Source of the DNA: Lepidostoma basale
Lineage: Eukaryota; Arthropoda; Insecta; Trichoptera; Lepidostomatidae
NCBI GenBank assembly: GCA_022606425.2
Contig: JAHDVF020000215.1
Coordinates: forward strand, 620,001-684,000
Length of the DNA stretch: 64,000 nucleotides
Direction: 5' to 3'
How positions within the stretch are numbered: the first letter of the stretch is position 1; each line of letters opens with the position of its first letter. The notes beneath the pieces were generated by a model, which was given only the letters and a program-made list of their open reading frames with translations, was not told where the DNA came from and searched no databases. Both the position numbers and the translations under genes were made by a program. This document shows, piece by piece, positions 1-10,689 of the stretch.

Positions 1-99
1 TGCAGCAGTACTGGATGGGACTGAATCATTCTCGAAGACTTTTAAGGGATTGTTTTCTTCTTACCCCATTCAAATGATTTCATTCATAAAATAAGTTAA

Positions 100-490
100 G
101 TATTAAATTATAAAACTTTGTTTATGTATCACAATTCATTTTTTTTTTTCGCAACAGCTGTTTCGTCAACCTTTGTTGACATCAGGTGTTACAATAATCT
201 ATCAACTGTTAAAATAGAATTTTCATGATTTTTCAAATATGTATTTGTTCCAATGTCAATTTGAATAACTTCTTTGATATGATTTTGAAGTTCGGTAGCC
301 ACTTACAGTTAATTAAAAGAACGATTAGTTAATAGGGCAAAAATGCAGATAAAGGTTAGAAAAATCTTCTTTATTTAATTTTTACAGTTGAAAGATTATT
401 GTAACAACTGATGATGTCAACATAGCTTGACGAAACAGCTATCGCAAAAAATCTAAAATAAAAATATAAATTGTGGTACATAAAAGTTTA
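100..490. repeat. Inverted pair of H1 hammerhead-like repeats
   Basis: Two oppositely oriented copies of one repeat face each other, with arms at about 125-190 and 402-470. The + strand copy reads CTGATGA at 408-414, an extra T, GTCAA/TTGAC arms around a 6-nt loop, GAAAC at 432-436 and then AGCTATC. The - strand copy at about 150-190 lacks three bases of the CTGATGA box. The arrangement matches a hammerhead-type fold, but both copies carry changes at conserved positions (AUC or GUU instead of GUC), so they look decayed. Confidence 0.55.
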
Positions 491-1484
491 TTTATTTAAT
501 ATATTTAATTATGTTGAAGTGTCATAGTGTTTCGGTCAAAACAATGGACTTTTAAATAAGTTACTTCAAAGTGGTAACTGATTTATCAGTATTAACTATT
601 GCATCAATATATTAATTTTCAATTTAAGAGTTGAATGAACTCAGTGAACGGAACGGAATGAAACATAACAAGAATGCTTTCATTGTGCCAAACAGCTTTT
701 TTAATAAACGTCATAAAACTAACTTTTATGTTTTGCTTTATGTAACCCGCCATTAATTGCACAACACTTGTAGATTTTGAGATATATTTTTTTATATTGA
801 TTATGTTGTAACACTTGTAACCACATGTCATAAAAATCAAAGCACTGCGGACGTCGAGCGGTTAATGAAAAAATAAAACATTACGCTCATTTAGTATGAC
901 GCGATCGAATCAAAGAAATATTTCGACATATTATTTCACAGTGGGACCTCAGCATAATAAAAGTTTGGTATTTAATCTTGCTTTCCCGCCTACAGCTCTC
1001 TTTCTCTCTCGTTCTCTCTCACTCGCTCTCTGTAATCTCCCAACAAATGGCTCTTCTTCTGGGATTCGAGATGATCTATTTTGGGTTTCGTTGATTAATC
1101 CAATTTACCTCCGATATCCGTGAAATTAATTTATTCCAATACATAAGTTTAGACTCTTTGACCTCCCCTCTGTACGTCTCGGGCCGTTCAAATGCAAAAG
1201 GCAAGTGAGACGATACAGGGTAAAAAGTGAAATGTTGACGGTTGGAAATAATACTTAGTAGGTAAACATTTTTTAAGAGAATTATCCGGGGGTGTTTATA
1301 AATCAAAAACACTGAGAAAACTAATTACAACAGATACATACTATAAGATTTATAGTATTTTACTATAACGACTTGTTTTGCAGAGCAATTTCCTTTTCTA
1401 ATTTTTCAATGTCTTAGCAAGGTGTCATTCCCATAAAATATAATGAAACTTATATGAAACATTCGTTTTCGTTTATATTCTTCC
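491..1484. other. No gene seen; AT-rich, one pyrimidine-rich tract
   Basis: I see no coding segment with recognisable content. A CT-rich low-complexity tract (repeated CTCTCT/TCTCTC) lies at about 995-1040. Short open frames here have no family signature. Confidence 0.5.
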
Positions 1485-1843
1485 TCTTCTTTTAGTAGAT
1501 CTGACGATCTATGATACAGAAATCATGTCTTGTTGGATGATGGGGTCCAGCTGTCCCTCCATCTCTTAAGCGGTGTTCGGAGGGGATTTCATAAGCGGCT
1601 GTATATGCAAGTTTATCACCATCCATTCGGGCTACATGGTGCTTCCAGTATCTTCCTCTGGATCTACTCCACTGAACGATATTCTCTATTTCGCAAGTTT
1701 ATCTTTTGTGTGCGTTGCGGACACGATCTCGGAGAGTTTTTAAAGTAATTGTTCTTAGGACCTTCATCTCCGATGTTTAGTAGACCCTTGATTCGCACAG
1801 TGTCGGCCGCGTCTCTACAGCGTAGGTCATCATGTAGAGATAT
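1485..1843 (-). mobile_element. LINE-B 3' fragment (non-LTR retrotransposon)
   Basis: On the - strand this decodes, with frameshifts, to the C-terminal tail found in the better LINE-B copy at 38.9-40.0 kb: GLL.. then EMKVLRS-like, a DRVRN-like, a RYWR.HVARMDGD-like and a YTAAYEIPS-like segment. It ends with the shared GATCGTCAGATCTA 3' signature (seen at 1495-1512 as its complement). It is a 5'-truncated dead copy with no intact reading frame. Confidence 0.7.
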
Positions 1844-1844
1844 T

Positions 1845-2050
1845 TAGAAATCTTTTCTGAGCCCCCTCTAGAAGAGCAGTACCATATCGAATGAATGTAA
1901 AAAGTGTGTACTTATCTCTTCTGATATAAAACCAATGTATTTATTCATAGCTCCGTGTATAAAACCCGAGCTTTTGTGTGGATCGCGGTGACTCTGGGTT
2001 ATCATAGTTCGGCTGTCAATATTGTTAGGGGCGATAATTGAATACCGCAT
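1845..2050 (-). mobile_element. Possible LINE-G fragment
   Basis: The - strand contains a weak LEG.QKRFL-like stretch, comparable to the LERVQKKIL stretch at 52.3-52.5 kb, which is typical of the region after the reverse-transcriptase domain in several LINE families. It lies directly beside a LINE-B fragment. No intact frame is present and the assignment is tentative. Confidence 0.3.
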
Positions 2051-2432
2051 TGTTGGTTAAAATAACTAGACCAGACAGTAGGCCGAGGAAAATGGATTTT
2101 TCACTCATACTCCTCTCTCTGCCCCTTTTAGGTCGTGGTTCTCATCTCTTTTCTCCCTTTTGTGTTAGATCCAACACACTAACAATTTTCTTTTGTGACT
2201 CTCTCATTGTGGTACCTCGAATCTTTTTCAAGGCACTCGGAAATCATTTTTACCTATGAATCGTAACATTTATTATTATAAATCATTTGCCCAGATTTGA
2301 TTAGTTTTCTCCAAATGACGTCAGAATCATTCTGTTGGTTTTACACATATCAGGCATGTGTTTTCAATTATTATACATATTTTATGTATATATAAAATTG
2401 ATACAATACCATCTAAGAAAGATAAGGGTATA

Positions 2433-2692
2433 TATCGTACCTTCGGTAAGACAAGGGCACAACTGCATGTTTTGTAATTTTTTATTAGAGACATTTTAAG
2501 ATTTTTGAAGAATAATATCGTGTAATTCTGGCTATATTGATCATACACTATCGCCCTCTGGCAAAATGAGACTGAACTTTATGAGCGACTTTGGTCCTCC
2601 AGTCAGGGAAGTTTTTAAAATACATTGGCATACTTAACTCATTTTGAGAATTTTTAACAATTATATGCCCTTGTCTTACCAAAGGTGCGATA
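2433..2692. mobile_element. MITE with about 27-bp terminal inverted repeats
   Basis: The left end TATATCGTACCTTCGGTAAG and its continuation ACAAGGGCA are mirrored at the right end, where the complement reads ATATCGCACCTTTGGTAAGA and continues CAAGGGCA. Element length is about 260 bp with no coding capacity. The flanks are TA-rich, so the exact TSD cannot be fixed; a TA duplication of Tc1/mariner type is possible. Confidence 0.6.
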
Positions 2693-2703
2693 TTATTATA
2701 TTT

Positions 2704-2952
2704 GAAGACTACAGGGGAAAAACAAGGAATGTCAGTTAAAATTCAAAATAAATGTAATAATGCCATCTAGCGGCATTTGTACATATCTATCCACAGTAAA
2801 ATTTTCATATTCAAAAATCATGTGTGTCATCGACTATGGCCAGATAATCGATTGCTAATTGCTAAGAAATATATAGACTTTGATTAGCTTTATTCTCAAT
2901 GTATTTAAATTAACCTTCTACTGATATTCCTTGTTTTTCCCCTGTAGTCTTC
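2704..2952. mobile_element. 249-bp MITE, copy 1
   Basis: The termini are inverted copies starting GAAGACTACAGGGGAAAAAC, with about 30 bp nearly perfect. The element is flanked on both sides by ATTT, a candidate 4-bp TSD. A nearly identical element of exactly the same length is at 30021-30269, flanked by AAAT on both sides. There is no coding capacity, so it is a non-autonomous DNA transposon of unassigned superfamily. Confidence 0.8.
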
Positions 2953-2956
2953 ATTT

Positions 2957-3025
2957 AACTACTTCGAAATCGGTGCCTGTCGAAATAAAGAAAAAAAATT
3001 GGAAGTAGTTTAAAAAACATAGTTT
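2957..3025 (+). repeat. Partial H2 repeat
   Basis: This matches the 3' side of the H2 family (TGTCGAAATAAAG, then AGTAGTTTAAAAAACAT) that elsewhere follows the hammerhead-like core. Here the core is lost, leaving only ATCGGTGCCTGTCG. Confidence 0.5.
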
Positions 3026-3681
3026 TATTTAATTATTAATTAATATATTACTTTTACACACTGTTAAGACATTCAATACTGTATGTTACATAATGTTTCG
3101 ATGAAAATAAAACGTGTACATAGTTGCTTGTGTATAAATATACTCTTAATGGGCGATTTGATGAATTGATTAACACCGGTCGACATCTCCTCTTTAAAAT
3201 GAAATAATCGCTTTCAACATAATCAATCAATTACCTCTTTGACGAAGATAAAATCTACAGATCTCATTCGTGTTGCGACTCACGAAAGTAGGTTTAAATT
3301 TTATAGTGTACATGTTTTATAGCCCGGTGTCTGGTAATCGCCTCTTATCAATAATCAATGAAAGTTCCGATCAAATCGAGAGAGCAAACTTATATTCGAG
3401 TGCCTTCACTTAGCGCTGAATGGATGGTGTTCTACGGGTATTCATTTATTATACTGGGCCCAATTACATCGTGAAATACTGTTTTTCGTTTCTTGTATCG
3501 GAACGTTTGGCGCTCGGCCATCAAGAAATCGAATGAAAGGTCTTTGGCTCTTAAAATATTACTGATGTTATCGAAAATATGTTATAAGTTAATAACAGTT
3601 TTTTTTTTTTGTTTTCAATTAATTTTTTTCAATATTTGATGCGTTTTATATACGAAAATATATGTATTTATAAAACAACAT
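3026..3681. other. No gene seen
   Basis: AT-rich sequence with only short, unremarkable open frames. No repeat boundary could be recognised. Confidence 0.4.
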
Positions 3682-3689
3682 TTTTAAAA

Positions 3690-4532
3690 GGCGGGCCACA
3701 CTGTGATAAACATGTTTTAAAACAGTTGTCAACCAAAATTCGTTTGACGTAGCTTGTGGATAAACACGCGCGGATAGCCAAATCCATAGGGATTCGTGTT
3801 TTTTCAAACAGTTTAGTCAAACAATAAACCAGTCAAGGTCAGTTGCGTGGCGGCCGTCGCACGGTGTTTCAAAATTTAATATTACGAGCTACTTTTCATT
3901 ATTCTGTAAAATTATTATTTTAAAAATTTTATTCTAATAAAATGTCTGTTGACTTCTACGATAGAAACACATATATCTGTCTATCTCTCTGTCTTTACAT
4001 AAAGTAGGTATTTGAATAGCGTATTTCGTAATATTTTTTTTTATATGAGACCGTAAAAGGCCCTTTGCAGCTCGACCTTGAGTATAAAGATAGAAATAGA
4101 AGTATTTTTTTTAATTTTGAATATTAAATTCATAGGTATATATCAATCGGTTAGCGGTGAAACAATACGACTGAACCTTTTTTTTGTTGCATGCAATTAG
4201 GTAGGTAATTTAGGGGTTGAAATTTCAACAAATCGGCCTCAAATTTATTGTGTGAACTGGATGACTAATACTCTTCCCTAAACACTTATAATTAGCCATT
4301 TCCATGTCATTGGGTTTTTACCAAAAGTAGCTCGTAATATCGCACCCTGAAACACTGTGCATCGTGCAAACGAAAACTGTGGAATGCATGTTTAATGCAT
4401 GTTTACATCTGTGGAATGCGTTTTTACATCTGTTGAATGCGTGTTTGTCGTGTTTGTAAACTGTGGATTGCGTGTTTGTCAGTATACAAATTTTGGTTTC
4501 AAACCAGCTTGTTTATCACAGTGTGGCCCGCC
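3690..4532. mobile_element. 843-bp TIR element with subterminal repeats
   Basis: The ends GGCGGGCCACACTGTGATAA and continuing AACA are perfect inverted repeats of each other. TTTAAAA lies directly outside both ends (3683-3689 and 4533-4539), a candidate 7-bp TSD. Inside the right end, 4376-4480 holds irregular tandem copies of a TGTGGAATGCGTGTTT-like unit, resembling the subterminal binding-site arrays of hAT and P type transposons. There is no transposase frame, so it is non-autonomous; the superfamily is uncertain. Confidence 0.7.
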
Positions 4533-4600
4533 TTTAAAACTCTATCATTCATCATTATCATTTATGATAAGTGATAGTTAAAAAAATATCTAAAATTGAA

Positions 4601-4792
4601 ACTAACTAACTACTCATCACGCCGTCTCCCCGAAAGGGTAGGCAGAAAGAATGGACTGTCACACTTTTACTGATGCGGTACTCCATCCTTCTCTTTTAGC
4701 CCCGTGGGAGACGCGGAGTGATGGGTTGCGAACCTCATCGCCACCAATAGGCATCTCCCGCGCACACTTCGATCGTCCAACACCCACAAAAT
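4601..4792 (-). mobile_element. SINE-L copy with LINE-A-like 3' tail
   Basis: Read on the - strand it runs from the GTTGGACGATCGAAGTGTGC end through GGCGATGAGGTTCGCAACCC, a GGGGCTAAAAGAGAAGGATG segment and GTGACAGTCCATTCTTTCTG to GGGGAGACGGCGTGA and the (GTTA)n tail. The last 60 or so bases match the 3' end of LINE-A. The GGTTCGCAACCC stretch resembles a Pol III B box. Seven other copies are in the window. Confidence 0.75.
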
Positions 4793-4936
4793 AAATCTAG
4801 TAAAAATAATATAAAATACAATGATATAAAATAAAATAAAAATAATTTAACACAAAATGTTAATAATTACAAATAAAACATCTACAACACAAAGTATGGC
4901 GAACATAGAAAAAAAATTAAATAATCTTTATTAAAT

Positions 4937-5025
4937 ATATATTTAGTTAAAATCCACTGATGTTTTACCATCAACGTATTTGATTTCTTGTGATTTCAAA
5001 ATCAGTGGATTTTAACTAAATTTAC
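4937..5025. repeat. Short inverted repeat
   Basis: TTTAGTTAAAATCCACTGAT at the left is mirrored by ATCAGTGGATTTTAACTAAA at the right around a spacer of about 38 bases, making a strong hairpin. It may be a small MITE or a remnant of one. Confidence 0.5.
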
Positions 5026-5276
5026 ATTTCAAAAAGTTTTTTTATCAAAATATATATATATATTTTTTTCATTATTTACAATAAACTTCTACAATGAAAT
5101 TTCAAATAATAACATTTTTTAAATAAACTGAGGTTAATATATAGTAATTAACATGAAAATTTCCTTAGTGGCTTAAATACGATTATATTGTTTTAAATAG
5201 TAGAAATTCAACCGTTATTTTCGTTCCTAACAATTATTTACAGAACACCGCTCCACTGACATTTTAAAATACAATC

Positions 5277-5410
5277 CGGTATGTGGTCTAGGGGATAGAA
5301 TGTTTGGCTCCTGATCTAAGAGATTTGGGTTCAAGCCTGGATACGACCGGATTCCTACTTATATTGGAGATTGCACAATAAATTCTAATACGAGTACCAT
5401 CGATTTAAAT
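5277..5410 (+). mobile_element. tRNA-derived SINE (T2 family)
   Basis: The sequence starts with a tRNA-like module: TGGTCTAGGGGATAG resembles an A box and GGGTTCAAGCC a B box, with spacing of a tRNA gene. It is followed by a unique body ending in ATTAGAGATTG...AATTCTAATAC. Related copies lie at 20510, 31250 and 33000. The tRNA fold is not intact, so it is a SINE and not a tRNA gene. Confidence 0.6.
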
Positions 5411-6364
5411 TCTCAATGTTAGTATTTTTTAAAACCAATATGTTTTCAAATATGTGCGTAACAAGTAGCACTATATAAAATAATTAAATAAAATTCTTTA
5501 ATAAATAAAATAAAAAATAAATAAAAGTCTGGTGACAATCAGTTTTATTCATCTCTTTAATGACTAAATCACGAAGTTCGCGCCCCCGGCTGATGGACTT
5601 ATATTGGGCAGAGAGCGGAGCAGACCCGTGGAGAGAAATTGTCACTAATGTCCACCCATCAGGGGTTAATTGACAGCTTTGACACCGGTATCAGATCGGA
5701 TAGTGTACGAGGAAAAAATCGAACTCGCGAATCGTTGGTTACACCGGTAGTTACATTATTGACAAGACATTTCGTTACGTGAAAACAGAAAAGCTTTTCG
5801 AAATGTTTAAGTACTTATCTTTGTTCAAGCTTCAAGCAACGATTCTCAATTCTGAGGAGCATTTAGAAAAAAAATATGAGTGCTCTTTTGAGAATCATAA
5901 AACTGTTATTACTTAAATATTTAAACCTTTGCACTCGAAAATCTTTTGGTATGTTTCTTGCAACCAGTGGCTTTTCGATATTTATCGTAGAACCTCCACG
6001 CGGTGTTCTCTGGGCTGTCCCTAAGCCCTGCTGTATCACATGAGGTTAAAAAAGTAACCACCCTTTTATCCTTCCATGCGAGTACTCAAAATGTTATCTT
6101 TTTTTTAATGCAATCGTTTTCTTGTTCCGGATAAATTTTGTTTTTTTTTTCTTTCTATTTTTCATTACTGTGCCAGTGAGATGACATTTCAATTTCATTT
6201 TACTCATAAACATAACTCAACTCCAAAAACCCTTCACTTGACCATGATCTGTGTTATCGAGGTATCAGCAAGGCGGACTCCATGTGTCTTGTATGAATTG
6301 AGAGTCAATTTGATAGAACAGTTCACTTGTGACGTGATTGGTATTTATTTATGGTTTAGGAGGA
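5411..6364. other. No gene seen
   Basis: No recognisable coding segment or repeat boundary; mixed-composition unique-looking sequence. Confidence 0.4.
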
Positions 6365-6725
6365 TGTTGTGGGTCAGTGACTCATTGTGACTGAATGTGA
6401 CCCGGATAGGGGAGAATTTGGCGGGGCCAGAAGCGGCCATACACCGAGGTCCGGAGTGTGGACCGAGTGAAGGAATGGCCTTGGGTGGGGGCCGGTTGGT
6501 CCTGCTGCGGATCCGAGAGGGGGCGGTAGAGGCTTGGTGTGGGCCAAGAGTTGGAGCGGGTGGGGGTAAGGGTGGTTCGTGGTGTAAATGGGCGACGGGC
6601 GGCACAGAAGGACACGACAAGATGTGGCAGATAGCGGGCGATATGTCGGCCCATGTCTAGCACGGGCGCGAGGGGCCTTCTTGGTGGCGAGGGCGATCAC
6701 GAAGGGAGTGGAGCGAAGCGCAGCT
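6365..6725. other. GC-rich island, unclassified
   Basis: An abruptly GC-rich and CpG-containing block, unlike its AT-rich surroundings. Overlapping open frames of 90-150 codons exist on both strands, as expected when stop codons are rare in GC-rich DNA; none shows a family motif. It abuts the 3' end of a LINE-D fragment. It could be a 5' UTR of an unrelated retroelement or a host regulatory island. Confidence 0.35.
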
Positions 6726-6734
6726 GAGCTTCTA

Positions 6735-6972
6735 TTCTTCTTCTTATTCAACTTATCGCCGTCCACTTTTGGACGAAAGCCTCCTCCATGTCCCTCCATG
6801 TCGATCTCCCCTGCGCAGTCTGCATCCATAGCACCCCAGCGTATTGTTCCAGGTCATCCCTCCACCTCATTTGTCGTCTTCCTACTCTTCTACTCGTGTC
6901 TCTCGGTCTCCAATTCAGCAGTATTTTGGTCCATCTTTCATTTGCAGCTCTAGCGACATGCCTTGCCCATTT
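6735..6972 (-). mobile_element. LINE-D 3' fragment
   Basis: The left end TTCTTCTTCTTATTCAAC is the complement of an (AAG)n-type tail. The - strand is related to the LINE-D copies at 48.3 and 53.8 kb through a shared CCTCCTCCAT...CTCTGTC/CAGACTGCATCC-like pattern. It encodes degraded reverse-transcriptase C-terminal sequence with W..HVAR and GRP-like parts, and no intact frame. Confidence 0.55.
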
Positions 6973-7617
6973 CCTTATAAATAAATATTTACATCAGATG
7001 ATCAACACATTATTTCAGAATATTTAAATTTTAATGCCGTCAGTTTATTTATAACTCTTTTCTACAGTATGTGGTATCACGTACTCGTAAATAACAATAA
7101 AATAACAGAAAATTCAATGACGACTCAGGCTGCCCCGTCCGCAGTATAATAAATACATTGCGTAGACCCAGTTGTCGGCTGATTGACCAACTCCATAATT
7201 GAGTTGAACTTTCTTATTACGGTTTGTTGTCTTATTGTGTTATTATATTAATATTTAATGAGTTGCCGGGCTTAACGCCAAGTTCTTGCAAATCATCAAA
7301 CCGCTATTAAATTTAATTGTTGTGAAAACAATTCTGAAATTGAATCATTGTTGAAATTGTTGTGGACGTTTTATTTGATAATGCTATTTTAACGATTGAA
7401 TCAATTAAATATATATAATGCGTCATGAAAAATAATACACCGCTTTCCAGTACGAATAATCATAATTAGGAAAAAAATTCAAATTTGAACATTTTCTGTT
7501 GCATATAAAATGTTCTAGATAAACTTAAGGCGTTAACACTGTGGAATTCCATAATGACTAATGAACAATGAGAATTATTGGGTTTGATTTTCTGATTATT
7601 ATTATTATCATTGTTAT

Positions 7618-7852
7618 GTTGATTTGCTTTTTACATTATTACAGCGCGAGCCAAATCGATGTAAGGGTATAGCTATCGAATTGATTCTCTTGACAGATAG
7701 CTTATCTATCGCCATATTATTATCACGTGAATTCTGCACCAGGTCAAAGACAGTGTGTCAATCACACTGCCATTGCCTGGAATCGAAGCCAAAACCTTCG
7801 GGGTGGCAGTGAAAGCACTGACCACTAGGCGACGAAGGTCGTTGTATATAAA
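7618..7852 (-). mobile_element. tRNA-derived SINE (T1 family)
   Basis: The - strand begins with a tRNA-like head: CGACCTTCGTCGCCTAGTGG resembles the A-box region, and a degraded B box follows near 7785-7800. Then come GTGTGATTGACACACTGTCT and the body shared with copies at 47285 and 51885, ending in ATCGATTTGGCTCGCGCTGT and AAT-rich tail sequence. Confidence 0.65.
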
Positions 7853-8044
7853 AATAATGTTATAATGCATTTCTCAGAATTTTTTTATTCTAGTGTTTAC
7901 CACAAGTGTACAGAAAATTAAAATAATAATACAATTTGGAATTCCAAATGAGATATCTTTTACACGAAAACTATTTTAAAGAATAAATTTATTATATAAT
8001 ACTTTGTATAAATATAATTATACTTTGTATTACAACACTTTTTA

Positions 8045-8095
8045 TTTTCACTGAACCAGACATGTTTCGGTTACAAGTAACCTTCAATAATGTTT
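8045..8095 (-). repeat. H6 hammerhead-like motif
   Basis: The - strand reads TTGAA, a perfect 6-bp hairpin GGTTAC-TT-GTAACC, then GAAAC, the palindrome ACATGT and ATGTC. The hairpin, GAAAC and GUC elements fit the common pattern, but the CUGANGA box is degraded (about UUAUUGA). It is probably a decayed copy. Confidence 0.45.
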
Positions 8096-8165
8096 ACAAT
8101 TTTAACAGCCAAGTAAATCAAAGCGGTCACTTATATACTAAATGAAGATCGAGTTATTTATAAAA

Positions 8166-8277
8166 GTGGAAGGGGTAAAATTAGGAATGATGAGAGGGGA
8201 GATGTAACGGGAACATATCGAGTGGAAGGGGTATAATTAGGATTGAGGGGAGGGGAGATGTAACGGGAACATATCGA
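8166..8277. repeat. Tandem duplication, 2 x 56 bp
   Basis: Unit 1 (8166-8221) and unit 2 (8222-8277) both start GTGGAAGGGGTA and end GAACATATCGA, with a handful of differences. No array extends beyond two copies. Confidence 0.8.
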
Positions 8278-8460
8278 GCATGGTAATTGAATTTAAATTT
8301 AATTGGTTATTTATTATATGTTTATTATTTTTAATGGCTTTTTTAAGAATAAATGTAATTATTAAATGTATATATTTGTACTGTGCGCGCAATCATAACC
8401 TTTTTAAACGAAATTTCCTTCACCGAATTTTCGCCCAACCGCTCTGACGAGATTCTCTGA

Positions 8461-8766
8461 ATGGCAAATAAAAAAACGCGCATAAATCCACTGTATTTTT
8501 GCGGCGATGACATCCCGCGGACATTCATTTCAGTATTTCAGCCGAGGTATGTCCGCCGACAGCGTAATGCGCCGCTCGCCATTGTTCTCGGTCCACTTCG
8601 GATTCCGCACGAAGTCGGCCGCGATTGCACCCGAAAAAGAAAAGAAAAAAAACTTGCATCACTTCCGTGTGCCCTTCGCGGTAACCGAAAATCCCAGGCT
8701 CTTGCCCGCGTGCGAATGTTGGGCTTTTTGATTCATGAACATGCACTCGTACGGACGTTGTACTGA
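8461..8766. other. GC-rich block with several open frames
   Basis: Higher GC than its surroundings. One + strand frame is open for about 101 codons from an ATG, and overlapping frames are open on both strands. None shows a recognised domain. The simultaneous openness points to base composition, not to a gene. Confidence 0.3.
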
Positions 8767-8854
8767 TTAAATCTTCCGCGGTACTCATACATAATTTAGC
8801 ATTCTACCATCAAGTAGAATAAATGTAGTAGAAATGAGATAGACTAATGGTAGT

Positions 8855-8880
8855 AAATCAAATCAAATCAAATCAAATCA
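8855..8880. repeat. Microsatellite (AATCA)n
   Basis: Five uninterrupted AAATC units occur directly before GTTTATTTCGTCAATAGACA, possibly the tail of an old retroelement. Confidence 0.7.
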
Positions 8881-9121
8881 GTTTATTTCGTCAATAGACA
8901 TTACAAAATAATTTTTAAGGCATTGAGAACAGGTAAAATAATATATTGTGTATAGTATACTACCAGAAACGCATGAGAGATAGTTCGACATTAGGAAGAC
9001 AGGATACTCTAAAGAATTATTTGCCTTCTGAACGTAAATCTGTTCATGATAGAGTGTCAAATGCAAATATAAGAAGTAAATGAGGTGCGAAAGAAAGTGT
9101 TATGCAAAAAAAATTTATCAA

Positions 9122-9290
9122 TTAACTAACTAAAACTAATTAACTATCACGCTTTTTCCCCGGAGAGGTAGGCAGAGAGGATGGACCGCCATACCGTTCT
9201 GTCCTGATATACCTCACTAAATTTCTCCACATACGTACATCGTAACATTGCAGGCTCTTTGGTTTTTCCGTCTTCGAATGTGAAATGGGG
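9122..9290 (-). mobile_element. LINE-A 3' fragment
   Basis: The left end AACTAACTAAAACTAATTAAC is the complement of the GTTA tail. The - strand then reads the LINE-A terminus (GGCAGAGAGG, CCGTTCTGTCCTGA complement). It is truncated after about 150 bp. Confidence 0.6.
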
Positions 9291-9773
9291 ATAATAACCA
9301 TATGATTGTCACTTATAGACGAATCGTTTCAATTTTCATCTGCCGTAGCTGCAATGCTTCTTCCTATCTGACAATATCCACCGCCATTTCCTCGTTGAAC
9401 ACAGAAAATCGAAAAACGTTTTCCATTTCATCAAACTGTTTCCTGTTAGGAGTTGCAGCTGGCAGCGATTCCGGCGTTAACCAAAACTTTAAAATCAGAC
9501 GTTTCCAACAGTTGACCTATTTTTAGTTTATACTGCCCATTCGTTAAAATAACGTTCACGTTGGATTTATAGAAAATCGAATGTTTTGCATTTGAATCAC
9601 TTTCTAAACATTTCACAAACATGTTTCAGACTGTACACATCCTTCTACAGTGTATATAAAGTTTAGCAACAGTTTCGTGGTTTGCGCTACTTATAACATC
9701 CCTGCACGTTTTGACTTGCAGTGAGTATTTACAGAAAAAAGATGTATCTTGCTAATGGATGTTTCGCTTAAGA

Positions 9774-10689
9774 CAGGGGTCGGCAAACTACGGTTCGCTA
9801 GCTTAATTTGTCTCTTTGGAGATTGACGTATTTAAAATACGTTTAAAAATATTTATAGAATAGTCTTATTTTTCTTTTTTGTCCTGTCGCACCTCTATCG
9901 CATGCCTGATGCCTAACATCATCCCAAGTGAGTGCTGCTTTAACTTCGTACCGCAGGGCTCTTCTCCAGGTGGCTCTAGGTCTGCCTCGCTTCCTCTTTC
10001 CCCCCATAGGGGACCTGTATAGTGCGCCCTGGGCGATGCAGGCTGGGTTCTGTCTCAGAGTGTGACCGATCCACTGCCATTTGCGTCTAGCGACTTGTTC
10101 TCTAATTGGATTTTCGCCTGCCATGGTCCAGAGAACGGCATTTGACACTGTTTGGGGCCAATAGATCTTGAATCTTGAATGAGCGAAGGCACCTATTTAT
10201 AAACACCTAGAATTTTCCAATAACATCCGCGGTAGATTTCCAAGTCTCACATCCGTACAGCAGTACGCTTTTAACGCTACTGCTGAATATTTGGAGCTTG
10301 AGCTTTCTCGAAATGATACTGGAACGCCATACAGAGCAAAGCACAGCGAAAGCTCCCCTTGCCTTTTTGAGTCTGCTCGCTACATAATAATGAAATAAAA
10401 TACAATAATAATAAAATTCAGGCGGAATTAAAAACAACAACATACACACTTGCCAAACCACACATTCCGGGAAAATGCATGGTCATTGATTCATTTTACA
10501 TGTTTTACAAGTTTTAATTTTATTAATATAATAATAACTTTTATCAGTGAATAAGAATATTTAAAAATATGATTTCTCTTTTTCGGTGTACTTACTTGTA
10601 TTCCACTTTCAAAATCAAGATTTGAAACGGCTTTCTGAATGTACTGCTGAAAATTTGTCTCTTTCGACTAACGAGTTTGTCGACCACTG
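9774..10689. mobile_element. hAT-type element with 8-bp TSD, interrupted by a LINE
   Basis: Left terminus CAGGGGTCGGCAAACT; the right terminus, complemented, reads CAGTGGTCGACAAACT (14 of 16 matching). The flanks are GCTTAAGA (9766-9773) and GCTTAATA (10690-10697), an 8-bp TSD with one mismatch. Subterminal TTTGTCTCTTT is shared by both ends. CAGNGGT ends and 8-bp TSDs are the signature of hAT transposons. No transposase is encoded; most of the interior is a nested LINE-F fragment. Confidence 0.8.
9863..10395 (-). mobile_element. LINE-F fragment nested in the hAT element
   Basis: The - strand encodes C-terminal non-LTR retrotransposon sequence in broken frames: KARGAFAVL, SSVKSVLLYGCETWK, then WQWIGHTLR and GRPRATWRRAL. 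These are motifs found after the reverse-transcriptase domain of many LINEs. A second copy on the + strand is at 33248-33650. The element is truncated and frameshifted. Confidence 0.75.

Noticed and set aside
6374..6829. 151-codon - strand open frame, proline- and histidine-rich
   Set aside because: It overlaps other open frames in a GC-rich island and runs into a LINE-D fragment; composition explains the openness.
8461..8766. 101-codon open frame starting with ATG
   Set aside because: Several frames on both strands are open at once, no domain is recognisable and there is no splice or codon-use support.
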